A DNA stretch of 64,000 nt from Vibrio fluminensis (GCF_015278125.1 NZ_JADILO010000002.1:62001-126000), one strand, 5' to 3'. Shown: positions 53,455 through 62,994, counted from the first letter of the stretch. The notes: generated from the sequence alone by a model not told the origin. Numbers and translations: made by a program.

Positions 53455-54103
53455 TCAGTTGGTATCCCAAGCCACGCACAGTTTTAATCACGTTTGGCGC
53501 GATCTTTTTACGGATGCGTCCAATAAACACTTCAATTGTGTTCGAGTCACGGTCAAAGTCTTGCTTGTAGATGTGCTCGACAAGTTCGGTACGTGATATT
53601 ACTTTGTCAGCGTTATGCATAAAGTAGGCGACAACTTTATATTCGAGCGCTGTTAAGCTTACCGCCTCACCTTGCCACATCACTTTCGATGTACGTGTAT
53701 CAAGGCTAAGGTTACCCACTTGCATGATAGGTGACGCATTACCAGACGCGCGGCGCAGCTGGGCACGAATGCGCGCTGTTAGTTCAACCATCTCAAACGG
53801 TTTGGTAAGGTAGTCATCAGCGCCGGCGTTGAGACCTTCAACGCGTTGAGTGAGCGTGTCACGCGCACTGAGAATCACCACTGGCGTATTGATATTCTCA
53901 TCTCGAATGCCTTTTAGTACCGTTAAACCATCAATTTTCGGCAGGCCAAGATCGAGTACGATTACGTCCCACTCTTCTGACGTGGCGCGATACAGCGCAT
54001 CAATACCATCTTGAGCAAGTTCTGGTACCCAACCCGTTTGTTCAAGTGCTTCAATAATTTGTTCGCCCAAACGAGGCTCGTCTTCCACTACAAGTATTTT
54101 CAT
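53444..54103 (-). CDS. carR: OmpR-type response regulator, CarR/VprA-like
   Basis: The 219-residue regulator has a receiver domain (acidic pocket VVEDEP, D51 in IVLDLGLPKIDG, K-containing DDYLTKPFE) and an OmpR winged helix (SLTALEYKVVAYF, NTIEVFIGRIRKKI). It resembles the PmrA/PhoP branch. The start ATG shares one base with the stop of the PepSY gene (TAATG), so all three genes form one coupled operon. Confidence 0.82.
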   Translation of the reverse strand: MKILVVEDEPRLGEQIIEALEQTGWVPELAQDGIDALYRATSEEWDVIVLDLGLPKIDGLTVLKGIRDENINTPVVILSARDTLTQRVEGLNAGADDYLTKPFEMVELTARIRAQLRRASGNASPIMQVGNLSLDTRTSKVMWQGEAVSLTALEYKVVAYFMHNADKVISRTELVEHIYKQDFDRDSNTIEVFIGRIRKKIAPNVIKTVRGLGYQLNAE

Positions 54104-54507
54104 TATTCGTCTTCTGTATTTTTGAATGCTTTTTTAATGTTACGACCGCGAATTTCTATCATTTCTAAGGTTTCAGCGTTGTACTCAACCTTGATGATAT
54201 TGTTGTTATAGTTAATTTTTAGTTCATAAACCCAAATATCGTCGTCTTCTTCGAGTTCTACTTTGATGATTCGTCCATGCAGATCACGTTCTACCGCAGC
54301 GTACATTTCAGAGAATGGGCGAATGTAACCTTTTTGTACGGCTTCGTAGACTTCATCTTGGTCTTCTTCAAATTCGACCTTGGTGCCTGGTTTCTCGACG
54401 TCACGAACCAGATCATGACCATTGTCATGCTTGTGGGCATAGCTAGGGAAGGCGAGTAAGCTACACCCAGCTAGTGCGATAAGGCTGATGAACAGCTTTT
54501 TAAACAT
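54103..54507 (-). CDS. Periplasmic PepSY-domain protein
   Basis: The 134-residue protein has a signal peptide (LFISLIALAGCSLLAFPSYA) and one PepSY domain (EAVQKGYIRPFSEMYAAVER ... VYELKINY). The first gene of the carRS operon, it may tune the sensor in the periplasm. The mature start HKHDNGHD is histidine-rich and might bind metal. ATG 54507 with AAGGTAAC as ribosome binding site is chosen. An internal GCS could mimic a lipobox. Confidence 0.85.
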   Translation of the reverse strand: MFKKLFISLIALAGCSLLAFPSYAHKHDNGHDLVRDVEKPGTKVEFEEDQDEVYEAVQKGYIRPFSEMYAAVERDLHGRIIKVELEEDDDIWVYELKINYNNNIIKVEYNAETLEMIEIRGRNIKKAFKNTEDE

Positions 54508-54645
54508 AGTGTTACCTTTGCTCAAACTTTCTATTCGTTGGCGGGCGAAGTGACGATGGTCACTGACTCCAGCATTAGATGTATTATAGATATTTCAACA
54601 TGAACACAAAGTGAATCAATCGAGTTTATGCTTATTTTGCCGTAT

Positions 54646-56388
54646 CTAACCTTGTTTTAGCTCGTCGGCAAATATACGGTCACGCATTTTCCAAAATCGT
54701 CCAACTTTACGCGCTATCACAAATTGTGGTGGTCTAAAACGATGCTGGTGGGCAACCACTTTACTTGGCGATGATTCCTCAAAAGCGCGATGCTTGTCAG
54801 CCAAATGAGGGCGAACAAATTGTGCGTGGAAACGTTCTTTCTGTTTTGCCGTTGTCAAAGACCAAAACTCATGCACTGCGGCTTGGTTGTCTCCTCGATA
54901 AGTGACTTTGAGTTGGTTCTTGCCTTTGTCGTCTTTGAAGGTCGACAATTCCATCTCGATACACTCAAAAACCAGAGCGTCTTTGAGGTTTAATGCCTCT
55001 TTAAGCTTTTTGTCTGGGTCGACAAGCGTCGCATCACACTCGTGACAAATTCGCGCGGCGATATCGTTGTCTGCACCACACTCGCCGCAATATTTAGCGC
55101 GGAAGCGATAGCCACAATGCTCACGTTCACCGGTTTCGTCATCTTCAAAATAGCCTTGGCAGCGTCGACCAAAGTGTTCGAGCAGAAAACCGTTACTGTC
55201 CAGTTTGCCCCAGAAGTTATTGTTAAAGCCACAAGCAGGGCATGGAATGGTAATGATTTCGCTATCAGAGTCGGGCTTTGGATTGCCAACTTCAGGTTGG
55301 TACAAATCATAGCTGTTGCCAGCGTAATCGAGCACCAAACACTCATCCTTACCTGGCGATAGACGCAGCCCGCGTCCGACAATCTGTTGATACAAGCTAA
55401 TCGATTCGGTTGGACGTAAGATCGCAATTAAGTCGACGTGTGGCGCATCAAAGCCCGTGGTTAATACTGATACGTTGACCAAGTACTTAATCTTTTGATC
55501 TTTGAACTGCTGAATGATTGCGTCGCGCTCTGGCGTAGGTGTGTCACCAATAACAATCGCGGTTTGTCCTTCTGGCAGCAAACTATAGATTTCCTGTGCA
55601 TGGCGCACCGTAGCCGCAAACACCATGATGCCCAGCTTCTGCGATGACAGGTGAATGATCTGTTCGACAATTTGTGGCGTGGCGCGCTTGGCTTGATCAA
55701 TCACCATATCCAGCTCTGACTCTTTGTAGCGTCCGGTGCTCGCAGGCTTTAACTGGGAAAAATCATAGCTCAGTACGGGGGCATCCATCATTTTTGCATG
55801 GGTGAGGAAGCCCTCATCTAGCAAGTAGCGAATAGGCAATTCAAAAATACAGTCGCGGAAGAAACGCGCTTCTTCACTGCGTACTTGTCCTCGGGTGTGG
55901 TATTGGTAGATCCAGCCGATGCCAAGACGATAAGGTGTCGCGGTGAGTCCAAGGACTTTCATACCTGGGTTCAGCTCGCGTAGGTGACTGATCACCTTCT
56001 GATAACTAGAGTTTTTTTCTTCTGGTACTCGGTGACATTCGTCGATAACCAATAGCGAGAATTGATCTTTAAACGCGTCAAGATTGCGCACCACAGACTG
56101 CACTGAGGCAAACACCACTTGTTGATCGGTCTCTTTGCGTCCCAACCCTGCGGAGAAAATAGCGCCAGTTAATCCATAACCTTCATACTTTGCATGGTTT
56201 TGCTCAACCAACTCTTTTACGTGAGCGAGTACCAATACTCGACCTTTTGCTAAGCGGGCAAGTTCAGCTATGACAAGGCTTTTTCCTGCTCCTGTTGGTA
56301 GCACGATGACCGCTGGTGTCGAGTGTTTACGAAAGTAGTGAATTACCGCTTTGACGGAGTCGGATTGATAGGGGCGCAGGGTGTACAT
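54646..56388 (-). CDS. radD: DNA-repair helicase-like protein RadD (YejH)
   Basis: The 580-residue superfamily 2 protein has helicase motifs LPTGAGKS (I), DECHR (II), LTATPYRLG (III) and QIVGRGLR (VI), then two cysteine clusters (CPACGFNN, CGYRFRAKYCGECGADN, CHECDA) that form zinc-finger modules. It matches E. coli RadD throughout. RadD helps RecA-dependent repair and limits crossover reactions. ATG 56388 gives the canonical MYTLRPYQ start. It is divergent from rsuA, as in E. coli. Confidence 0.95.
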   Translation of the reverse strand: MYTLRPYQSDSVKAVIHYFRKHSTPAVIVLPTGAGKSLVIAELARLAKGRVLVLAHVKELVEQNHAKYEGYGLTGAIFSAGLGRKETDQQVVFASVQSVVRNLDAFKDQFSLLVIDECHRVPEEKNSSYQKVISHLRELNPGMKVLGLTATPYRLGIGWIYQYHTRGQVRSEEARFFRDCIFELPIRYLLDEGFLTHAKMMDAPVLSYDFSQLKPASTGRYKESELDMVIDQAKRATPQIVEQIIHLSSQKLGIMVFAATVRHAQEIYSLLPEGQTAIVIGDTPTPERDAIIQQFKDQKIKYLVNVSVLTTGFDAPHVDLIAILRPTESISLYQQIVGRGLRLSPGKDECLVLDYAGNSYDLYQPEVGNPKPDSDSEIITIPCPACGFNNNFWGKLDSNGFLLEHFGRRCQGYFEDDETGEREHCGYRFRAKYCGECGADNDIAARICHECDATLVDPDKKLKEALNLKDALVFECIEMELSTFKDDKGKNQLKVTYRGDNQAAVHEFWSLTTAKQKERFHAQFVRPHLADKHRAFEESSPSKVVAHQHRFRPPQFVIARKVGRFWKMRDRIFADELKQG

Positions 56389-56461
56389 AAATTCTGTGAA
56401 ATAGCTCAACTATTTGTTTTAGTCGCACTATAATAGCGCAGCTAACTAAGTTGAGGTATCC

Positions 56462-57217
56462 ATGCAGGAAAATAAAACGCAGGCAAATAAAACGCAACCA
56501 AACAAATTACAACAAGTGCGTTTGGACAAATTTCTGTGTGACGCGCTCGGTGCGACACGTAAAGAAGCAACCAAAATTATCAAAAGCGGTGAAGTAACGG
56601 TAAACGAGCAAGTGATTAAAAGCGGCGCGGTTAAAGTTACGACTGAATGCGTGGTGGAGTGGCAAGGTCGTGAGATCCAACTGCAAGGTCCACGTTACAT
56701 CATGTTGTACAAGCCGGATGGATTTGTTTGTTCACATGAAGATGGTTTTAACCATACAGCGTTTGTTCTACTTGATGAAGTTAAGATGGAAGACTTGCAC
56801 TTTGCAGGTCGCCTTGATGTAGATACCACAGGCTTGGTTTTGATTTCCGATGATGGTCAGTGGTCACACCGAATCACGTCACCGAAGCATAAATGTGCCA
56901 AGACTTATCGTGTATGGTTGGCTGATGCAATTGGTGATGACTACGCAGAGAAGTTGGCGCAAGGTATTGAATTGCGTAATGAGAAAGAACCAACGTTACC
57001 TGCAAGTATGGAGATCGTCGATGCCTCTAACAATGAGTTGTTGCTAACCATTACGGAAGGTAAGTATCACCAAGTAAAACGTATGTTCGCTGCATTGGGT
57101 AATAAAGTTGATCAGCTGCATCGCGAGCGCATTGGTAATATCGTTCTTGATGAAGATCTTGAACCGGGCGAATACCGCTATCTTACTCAAGAAGAAATTG
57201 ATTCAATTTGGAAATAA
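56462..57217 (+). CDS. rsuA: 16S rRNA pseudouridine(516) synthase
   Basis: RsuA isomerises U516 of 16S rRNA. The protein has an S4 RNA-binding domain (RLDKFLCDALGATRKEATKII) and a synthase domain with the catalytic aspartate in GRLDVDTTGLVL. The first ~17 residues repeat NKTQ three times (QENKTQANKTQPNK) and are not part of the family core. GAGG 6 nt upstream supports ATG 56462, but a later in-frame start is conceivable. Confidence 0.95.
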   Translation: MQENKTQANKTQPNKLQQVRLDKFLCDALGATRKEATKIIKSGEVTVNEQVIKSGAVKVTTECVVEWQGREIQLQGPRYIMLYKPDGFVCSHEDGFNHTAFVLLDEVKMEDLHFAGRLDVDTTGLVLISDDGQWSHRITSPKHKCAKTYRVWLADAIGDDYAEKLAQGIELRNEKEPTLPASMEIVDASNNELLLTITEGKYHQVKRMFAALGNKVDQLHRERIGNIVLDEDLEPGEYRYLTQEEIDSIWK

Positions 57218-57224
57218 ATTAAGC

Positions 57225-57257
57225 GCCAATCATCACTCGAAATAGGGGGTGATTGGC
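57225..57257. terminator. Stem-loop after rsuA
   Basis: GCCAATCA and TGATTGGC form an 8-bp stem with a 17-nt loop just after the rsuA stop. There is no clear T run, so its role as a terminator is uncertain. Confidence 0.4.
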
Positions 57258-57512
57258 TGGATTAAAAATAATCAAATCAACAGACTATTTAATTGATTTA
57301 AGCACTAGCAATTTTTGTGATTTTCATCGAGGATAGGCTGCTAACCGAGTGACATGGGTTTTAAACTTGAACGTTAGGCTCCCTAAAATAATTACACCCG
57401 TCAGCGTTCATTTTTAGAGTTACTTGGTATATCCCATTGGAATGGGTTTGTCTCAATTTTGCTAAGTTGCAGCAAGGATCGCCGCAGCTAAAATGCAACC
57501 ACTAGGAGACGT

Positions 57513-58718
57513 ATGTCTAACACTGCAACACAACAAGCCAGTGCCCCACAAATCAGTTTTTTATTGTTTTTAGTCTTGGGTGCAATTGGCGCTTTAACGC
57601 CGTTAGCTATCGATATGTATTTGCCTGCCATGCCAACCATCGCGCGAGATTTGGGCGTAGGGGCTGGTGAGGTTCAGTTTACTTTAACTGCTTATACTGC
57701 GGGATTCGCGTTAGGCCAGTTAATTCATGGTCCACTGGCAGACAGTTTTGGTCGCAGACCTGTACTGCTGCTTGGCGTACTGTTTTTTGGCGTCGCATCA
57801 GTCGTCAGTGCGACGACCAATGGCATCGATGCGCTTACATGGGTTCGTACTGCACAAGGTTTTGCGGGTGCGGCAGCGGCTGTCATCATCCAAGCGGTCG
57901 TACGTGACATGTTTGATCGTGAGGATTTTGCGCGTGCCATGTCGTTTGTCACGCTGGTCATCACTATAGCGCCACTCATCGCGCCAATGATCGGTGGTTA
58001 CCTGGCGATTTGGTTTGGTTGGCGTTCGATTTTCTGGGTACTAGCGATTTTTGCCGCGATTGTGATTGTGTTGGTGCTGTGGAAAATCCCAGAAACCTTG
58101 ACTGCGGAAAAACGCCAGCCACTGCGTCTAGCAACCACGCTGCGCAACTATGTACGCTTATGTCGTAACCCAGTCGGAATGGGGCTTGTGCTATCAGGCG
58201 CGTTTTCATTCGCTGGGATGTTTGCCTTTTTAACTGCGGGTTCGTTCGTTTACATCGATATCTACGGTGTGCGCCCAGATCATTTTGGTTACCTGTTTGG
58301 TCTTAACATTGTCGCGATGATCATCATGACCAGTATTAATGGTCGTTTGGTGAAAAAAGTCGGCTCACATGCAATGCTACGCTTCGGTTTGTGGGTACAG
58401 CTTGCGGCCGGTGTTGGTTTGTTTGTTGCTTGGTGGCTTGATTTAGGCTTGTGGGGCATCGTTGTTTTTGTGGTGATGTACATTGGTACGTTATCCACCA
58501 TCGGTAGTAACGCGATGGCGCTACTATTAAGTGGTTATCCAACCATGGCAGGTACGGCCTCGTCTTTAGCAGGCACGTTACGTTTTGGTATTGGTTCAAT
58601 TATCGGGGCTGTTGTGGCAGCGTTGCCAAATGGCGTTGCTTGGCCGATGATTTTAGTTATGACGGCATGCTCAGTTTTGTCTGCCGCATTTTATTGGTTA
58701 TACGGAAGAAAAGCTTAA
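57513..58718 (+). CDS. bcr: Bcr/CflA-family multidrug efflux transporter (MFS)
   Basis: The 401-residue protein has 12 membrane helices and the drug:H+ antiporter signatures TPLAIDMYLPAMPTIA, GPLADSFGRRPVLLLG (motif A) and RDMFDREDFARAMS. Bcr homologues export bicyclomycin, sulfonamides or cysteine. The position after rsuA is the same as in E. coli. It overlaps the next gene by 1 nt (TAATG). Ribosome binding site AGGAGA. Confidence 0.93.
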   Translation: MSNTATQQASAPQISFLLFLVLGAIGALTPLAIDMYLPAMPTIARDLGVGAGEVQFTLTAYTAGFALGQLIHGPLADSFGRRPVLLLGVLFFGVASVVSATTNGIDALTWVRTAQGFAGAAAAVIIQAVVRDMFDREDFARAMSFVTLVITIAPLIAPMIGGYLAIWFGWRSIFWVLAIFAAIVIVLVLWKIPETLTAEKRQPLRLATTLRNYVRLCRNPVGMGLVLSGAFSFAGMFAFLTAGSFVYIDIYGVRPDHFGYLFGLNIVAMIIMTSINGRLVKKVGSHAMLRFGLWVQLAAGVGLFVAWWLDLGLWGIVVFVVMYIGTLSTIGSNAMALLLSGYPTMAGTASSLAGTLRFGIGSIIGAVVAALPNGVAWPMILVMTACSVLSAAFYWLYGRKA

Positions 58719-59383
58719 TGGCTGAATATACAGTTGAAATTCAAAAGTTGGTAAATGCTGCGTTAGAAGAGATCCACGCCGAGCATCAAGCAAAGAAATT
58801 GGTTAATGCACCAGTGGCAAACAACAATTTCATGATTCGCTGGGTGACAAAAGCATTAAAAGGCCAACGATTTCATCGTTGTGTGGTTGATGATTTGACT
58901 GGTTGGCAGAAAGCTGGTCGTACGAAAGGGAACGCATCAAACTTAATGTTTACCTTTGAGTGCATTTCGTCATTCTATAAAGACTTCTTCCCAGAAGGCC
59001 AAGATACACAAGCGATTAAAGATCGCGATATTGACGCTTTTATCGATGCAATGGAGGAGTCGGGTTGGGAAGTGACAACTTCTGAACCTTTGGTTGGTGT
59101 GGGTAAGGTGCAAATTTTTACTGAGGGACCAAACTCACTAGCATTGTGTACTGAACAGTGCGACAACTGTTTTGATGGCGACTTAATGGTAAAACCAATG
59201 AGCTGGTTTGTGCGCGGTAATCATGCAGAGTTCGTTGATGCGGCTGCGAAAGCGGGCTTTATGGTGCATAAAGTGACCGACTATAAGTCAAACGTCAAAT
59301 ATCACGGAGAGTACTTGGTGTTCCCCGACAATAAAGGTACTCAATTGGCTGAGATCCCTTTGGGCTACCAAGTCGCAAAATAA
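58718..59383 (+). CDS. Conserved cytosolic protein, DUF2913 type
   Basis: The 221-residue protein has no signal or membrane segment. It shows the pattern I associate with Vibrionaceae DUF2913: NNNFMIRWVTKALKGQRFHR, KAGRTKGNASNL and GWEVTTSEPLVGVGKVQIF. It is translationally coupled to bcr (TAATG), so it may be coexpressed with the pump. A longer reading from 58640 lies inside bcr and is unlikely. Function unknown. Confidence 0.75.
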   Translation: MAEYTVEIQKLVNAALEEIHAEHQAKKLVNAPVANNNFMIRWVTKALKGQRFHRCVVDDLTGWQKAGRTKGNASNLMFTFECISSFYKDFFPEGQDTQAIKDRDIDAFIDAMEESGWEVTTSEPLVGVGKVQIFTEGPNSLALCTEQCDNCFDGDLMVKPMSWFVRGNHAEFVDAAAKAGFMVHKVTDYKSNVKYHGEYLVFPDNKGTQLAEIPLGYQVAK

Positions 59384-59403
59384 AGACTCTTTATTGAAAA
59401 CAG

Positions 59404-59429
59404 AAAGCTTCCCTCGGGAAGCTTTTTTT
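59404..59429 (+). terminator. Terminator of the bcr operon
   Basis: AAAGCTTCCC and GGGAAGCTTT form a 10-bp stem with a 3-nt loop (TC plus one), followed by T-rich sequence. The region from here to 59683 holds no gene that I can see. Confidence 0.9.
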
Positions 59430-59683
59430 GTATTTGAGGCTAGAAACAGTCGAGCAGATAGAAACGATCGAGATGGCTGATAGGAATTATCTTGGTAGAA
59501 TTTAGCCAAATTCATTTGGTCTGAAGGTGCGAGTTACATCAACATTAGACAGTGAGATGCTATTTCATCAAATGAAAATAATTTGTTCTCATCGCAGTGG
59601 AAAAATGAGTCTTGGCTTAAATCAGCTGAATATGTTTGCATCTGGGTTACTCATTACAGGTTCGGTTGATACCCAAGGGCGAC

Positions 59684-60169
59684 ATGAATAAATTACTGAT
59701 AGGAATAGCGGCTATTGTGTTTTCCCATTTTGCCAACGCAAATTCTTATAATCTCATTTCTCCGTTAAAAGCCAGTGAATACATGACATGCTGGTCGTTA
59801 CATTACCCAAATTACACCCAAGTATTTGGCTACTCATCACTAGGGCACGTTTTCTTGCGTGACCCTGTTTTGAAAAACTATATTGTGCTTCATCCATACA
59901 AAGGTGCAGCGAAATCTTATGGTGAGCATGACTCTATAGCCGAGTTTGAGCGTGCAGTACTCAAAGAAGATAGTTTTGCTTACTTCGTATTAGACACTGA
60001 ACGCGTGGCGGAACTCAATCAGCGAATTGGTCCGCTTGGCGAAGAGGAAGTATTTATTCCTACGCCGTATCCATTTATTGGGGGTAATGAGTCACTTCAG
60101 TCTTACGATAAAGGTAACGTGTGGGTGATGCTTTCAATTGTCGCAGAACTGCGAGGGTTGTGTGAGTAA
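59684..60169 (+). CDS. Exported Tdi1-like (DUF1851-type) protein
   Basis: The 161-residue protein begins with a Sec signal peptide (NKLLIGIAAIVFSHFANA, cleavage after residue ~19). The mature part resembles the C-terminal domain of the type VI secretion immunity protein Tdi1 (DUF1851): GYSSLGHVFLRDP, LHPYKGAAKSYGEHDSIAEF, RIGPLGEEEVFIPTPYPFIG and SYDKGNVWVMLSIV. Known Tdi1 proteins act in the cytosol, so export is unusual. No effector gene is adjacent. ATG 59684 has AAGGG upstream. It may protect against a periplasmic toxin or be a repurposed relative. Confidence 0.65.
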   Translation: MNKLLIGIAAIVFSHFANANSYNLISPLKASEYMTCWSLHYPNYTQVFGYSSLGHVFLRDPVLKNYIVLHPYKGAAKSYGEHDSIAEFERAVLKEDSFAYFVLDTERVAELNQRIGPLGEEEVFIPTPYPFIGGNESLQSYDKGNVWVMLSIVAELRGLCE

Positions 60170-60333
60170 GGTGTCTCTTTGGTGGTGTGCTGATATCCAA
60201 AAATGGATAGAACTATGAGTGAAGCGAGAGCGCCCGATGCTCAATTTTTCAGTAACAGCGACTATCCTTAAAAGAAGTCTCGGACATGAGATAGGCCGTA
60301 ACCACTTAAAATGGACGTTAAGGATACAGCAGC

Positions 60334-60708
60334 ATGGGGTATCAAACAAAGCTAGAATTAGCGCATAAAGAGTTACATGAAAAGGGCGTTTGGAAATCGC
60401 ACTACAACCCTCCTATTGCGAAAGCGATGGCTAAAATAGGTATGTGTATTCCACCCCCTTACTACCAAACATTTTTCGATAATTTCCTTATTTCTATGAC
60501 ACTGTTTGCGTCAGTTTGGGGCGCACTAAATTGGATAATGTTTTGGAGTGTAGAGGGCAAGCCCGTATTAGAAGCAATCTATATGTCGCTGCTTGCGGGC
60601 GTCTTATTTGGTTTGATTATGGCTAGCTTTTATCGCTATCGACGTAAACAGTTACAGCTCTCTGATTGGCGTTCTTTGGGGAGAGAAAAAGGAACTCAGT
60701 CAGACTAA
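60334..60708 (+). CDS. Small membrane protein, DUF6404 type
   Basis: The 124-residue protein has an amphipathic N-terminal part (KLELAHKELHEKGVWKSHYN, PPPYYQTFF) and two membrane helices (about 51-70 and 79-99) followed by a basic tail. I associate the N-terminal pattern with the DUF6404 family of Vibrionaceae. Function unknown. AAGGA upstream supports ATG 60334. Its stop codon lies inside a hairpin that also ends the convergent mesD operon. Confidence 0.65.
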   Translation: MGYQTKLELAHKELHEKGVWKSHYNPPIAKAMAKIGMCIPPPYYQTFFDNFLISMTLFASVWGALNWIMFWSVEGKPVLEAIYMSLLAGVLFGLIMASFYRYRRKQLQLSDWRSLGREKGTQSD

Positions 60709-60721
60709 CTGAGTTCCTAAA
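60686..60721. terminator. Terminator shared by mesXD and the DUF6404-type gene
   Basis: GGAACTCAGT and ACTGAGTTCC form a perfect 10-bp stem with a 7-nt loop. Read on the minus strand it is followed by TTTTT, so it mainly ends the mesXD transcript. Confidence 0.8.
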
Positions 60722-60733
60722 TTAAATGGCAGA

Positions 60734-61768
60734 TTAGTTGCTGGCTTGTAATTCTTTGCGCACAATTTCCGTACCAGCGCTCAGTGCATTCAGTTTTGCT
60801 GTCGCGATGTCTCTCGGTAATGGTGCCATACCACAGTTGGTGCAAGGGTAGAGGTTTTCTGCATCGACAAACTCCAGTGCTTTGCGTAGCGTATCCGCGA
60901 CCTCTTCCGGTGTTTCAATCGTATTGGTAGCGACGTCAATTGCCCCAACCATCACTTTCTTGCCACGAATGAGCTCTAGCAGTTCAATAGGCACACGAGA
61001 GTTATGACACTCAAGCGAGATGATGTCGATATTCGATTTTTGTAGTTTAGGGAACACTTCTTCGTACTGACGCCATTCAGTGCCGAGCGATTTTTTCCAA
61101 TCCGTGTTGGCCTTAATGCCGTACCCGTAGCAGATGTGAACCGCCGTTTCGCATTTTAGCCCTTCGATGGCGCGCTCAAGACAAGCAATACCCCAGTCGT
61201 TAACATCGTCAAAGAAGACATTAAATGCAGGCTCATCAAACTGAATGATATCGACACCGGCTGCCTCAAGTTCTTTCGCTTCTTGATTGAGAATTTTGGC
61301 AAATTCCCAGGCGAGTTTCTCACGGCTTTGATAGTGATCATCATACAGGGTATCAATCATGGTCATCGGCCCTGGCAGTGCCCATTTGATCGGTTGATCA
61401 GTTTGCTGACGTAAAAATTTCGCGTCTTCGACGAAGACGGGCTTTTGTCGGCTCACAGGACCAACAACCGTAGGCACGCTGGCATCGTAGCGGTTGCGGA
61501 TCCGAACGGTTTTACGATTTTCAAAATCGACGCCGTTAAGGTGTTCGATAAACGTTGTCACGAAGTGTTGGCGTGTTTGTTCGCCATCACTGACGATATC
61601 GATGCCTGCGCTATGTTGATCTTGTAATGACAAGCGCAGTGCATCTTGCTTTCCTTGGATTAACTCATCATCTTGTAATTTCCAAGGTGACCAAAGTGTC
61701 TCTGGTTGAGCGAGCCAAGTGGGCTTAGGTAAACTGCCTGACGTTGCAGTGGGTAATAGTATTTTCAT
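60734..61768 (-). CDS. mesD: Core methionine synthase MesD
   Basis: The 344-residue protein is a single MetE-type barrel without the N-terminal folate domain. Zinc ligands are visible as H and C in VHICYGYG, and C in CTNCGMAPL; DIIQFDEPAFNV is the MetE-like acidic segment. MesD proteins make methionine from homocysteine without folate and need MesX and oxygen, according to published genetic work. ATG 61768 is chosen over 61786 because of the MKILLPTAT start. It follows mesX by 26 bp. Confidence 0.88.
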   Translation of the reverse strand: MKILLPTATSGSLPKPTWLAQPETLWSPWKLQDDELIQGKQDALRLSLQDQHSAGIDIVSDGEQTRQHFVTTFIEHLNGVDFENRKTVRIRNRYDASVPTVVGPVSRQKPVFVEDAKFLRQQTDQPIKWALPGPMTMIDTLYDDHYQSREKLAWEFAKILNQEAKELEAAGVDIIQFDEPAFNVFFDDVNDWGIACLERAIEGLKCETAVHICYGYGIKANTDWKKSLGTEWRQYEEVFPKLQKSNIDIISLECHNSRVPIELLELIRGKKVMVGAIDVATNTIETPEEVADTLRKALEFVDAENLYPCTNCGMAPLPRDIATAKLNALSAGTEIVRKELQASN

Positions 61769-61794
61769 AATAATTCTGTCTTCCACTCGTTGAG

Positions 61795-62772
61795 TTATAA
61801 AGAGTAAGTCTCAGACCATTGGTCAAGAATGGCTTGATACGGCTTAATGAAGTGCTGCTCGGCAAACTTGCCTTGCTCAATGGCCAAACGGCTGCGTTCT
61901 TCTCGGTCGTAGACGATTTGAGTGAGTGAATGATCTAAGTTGTTTAGATTTGGTTGATAGCATTTACCTGCCGCCGCATTCGCGTTGTAGATTTCTGGTC
62001 GGTAAATTTTTTGGAATGTTTCCATGGTGCTAATGGTGCTAATCAATTCAAGGTTAGTGTAGTCATTAAGTAAGTCACCAGTGAAATAGAAGGCAAATGG
62101 CGCGACACTATTTGGTGGCATAAAGTAGCGTACTTGTAGTCCCATTTTTTGGAAGTATTGTTCTGTTAGTGAAGATTCATTTGGTTGATATTCAACACCT
62201 AATATTGGATGTTGATTTTCGGTGCGGTAATACGTTTTGTTATCAGATACGCTGAGGCAAATTACTGGCGGTTTATTAAAGTTCTGTTTGTAAGTGCTTG
62301 AGTTGATAAACAAGTTAAACAGTTTGCCATGCAGTTCGCCAAAATTGCTTGGTATACTAAAGGTATTCTGATTTTTATTATGGTCGAGTAAAAGAACACT
62401 GAAATCGTAATCTCGAACATAAGATGAGAAATTATTTCCGACAATACCTTCAATGCGTTGATCTGTTTTATGGTCGACAATGTAAGTTTTCAAAATCTCG
62501 ATAGATGGAAAAGCTTCAGCGCCGTTTTCGATATCCATATCAACAGAAATAATTTCCAATTCTAAAGAGTAACGGTCACCGTTTGGGTTGTCCCAATTCG
62601 CCAGTGCGTTGAAATTGTTGTCTATCATTTTTAGGGCATTACGCAAGTTTGCTTGTCGTTGCTCGCCTCTGGCTAAGTTGGCAAAGTTAGTGGTGATACG
62701 CGTGCTATCAGCGGGTTGATAATTCTCATCAAAGATAATGCTGTTAATCGCAAAAGAAAATTCTTTACTCAT
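61795..62772 (-). CDS. mesX: MesX, DUF1852 partner of MesD
   Basis: The 325-residue cytosolic protein has the DUF1852 pattern (FAINSIIFDENYQPADSTR, TTNFANLARGEQRQANLRNA, LEIISVDMDI). DUF1852 proteins are required for MesD function and are suspected to be oxygenases that supply the methyl donor. It is the first gene of the mesX-mesD operon. A MetR-type box lies 210 bp upstream. Confidence 0.88.
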   Translation of the reverse strand: MSKEFSFAINSIIFDENYQPADSTRITTNFANLARGEQRQANLRNALKMIDNNFNALANWDNPNGDRYSLELEIISVDMDIENGAEAFPSIEILKTYIVDHKTDQRIEGIVGNNFSSYVRDYDFSVLLLDHNKNQNTFSIPSNFGELHGKLFNLFINSSTYKQNFNKPPVICLSVSDNKTYYRTENQHPILGVEYQPNESSLTEQYFQKMGLQVRYFMPPNSVAPFAFYFTGDLLNDYTNLELISTISTMETFQKIYRPEIYNANAAAGKCYQPNLNNLDHSLTQIVYDREERSRLAIEQGKFAEQHFIKPYQAILDQWSETYSL

Positions 62773-62981
62773 GTTAAATTGATATCCTATTCCTAAATTG
62801 AGCTGACTTATTCCTTACTTAAACTAGGGTTTATGAAAATATTTAATGATTGCCTAGTTTCAAGCTCATTGTTGTTATTGGTTTCGGTGTGTTAACAATG
62901 ATTAATCTTGAGTAAAGAAAGATGAAGTATTTATACGTTTCGCAGTGTTTAAATGAAAATGGAATTACTTCAATCTCAACA

Positions 62982-62994
62982 TGAATAATTTTCA
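62982..62994. promoter_or_regulatory. Candidate MetR box between mesX and the TauE gene
   Basis: TGAA-TAATT-TTCA matches the MetR consensus TGAA-N5-TTCA exactly and extends to CATGAA-TAATT-TTCATG. MetR activates homocysteine-methylating enzymes in enterobacteria and Vibrio. The site lies 210 bp before mesX and 114 bp before the divergent permease gene. The rest of the 335-bp intergenic region is AT-rich without further features. Confidence 0.5.
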
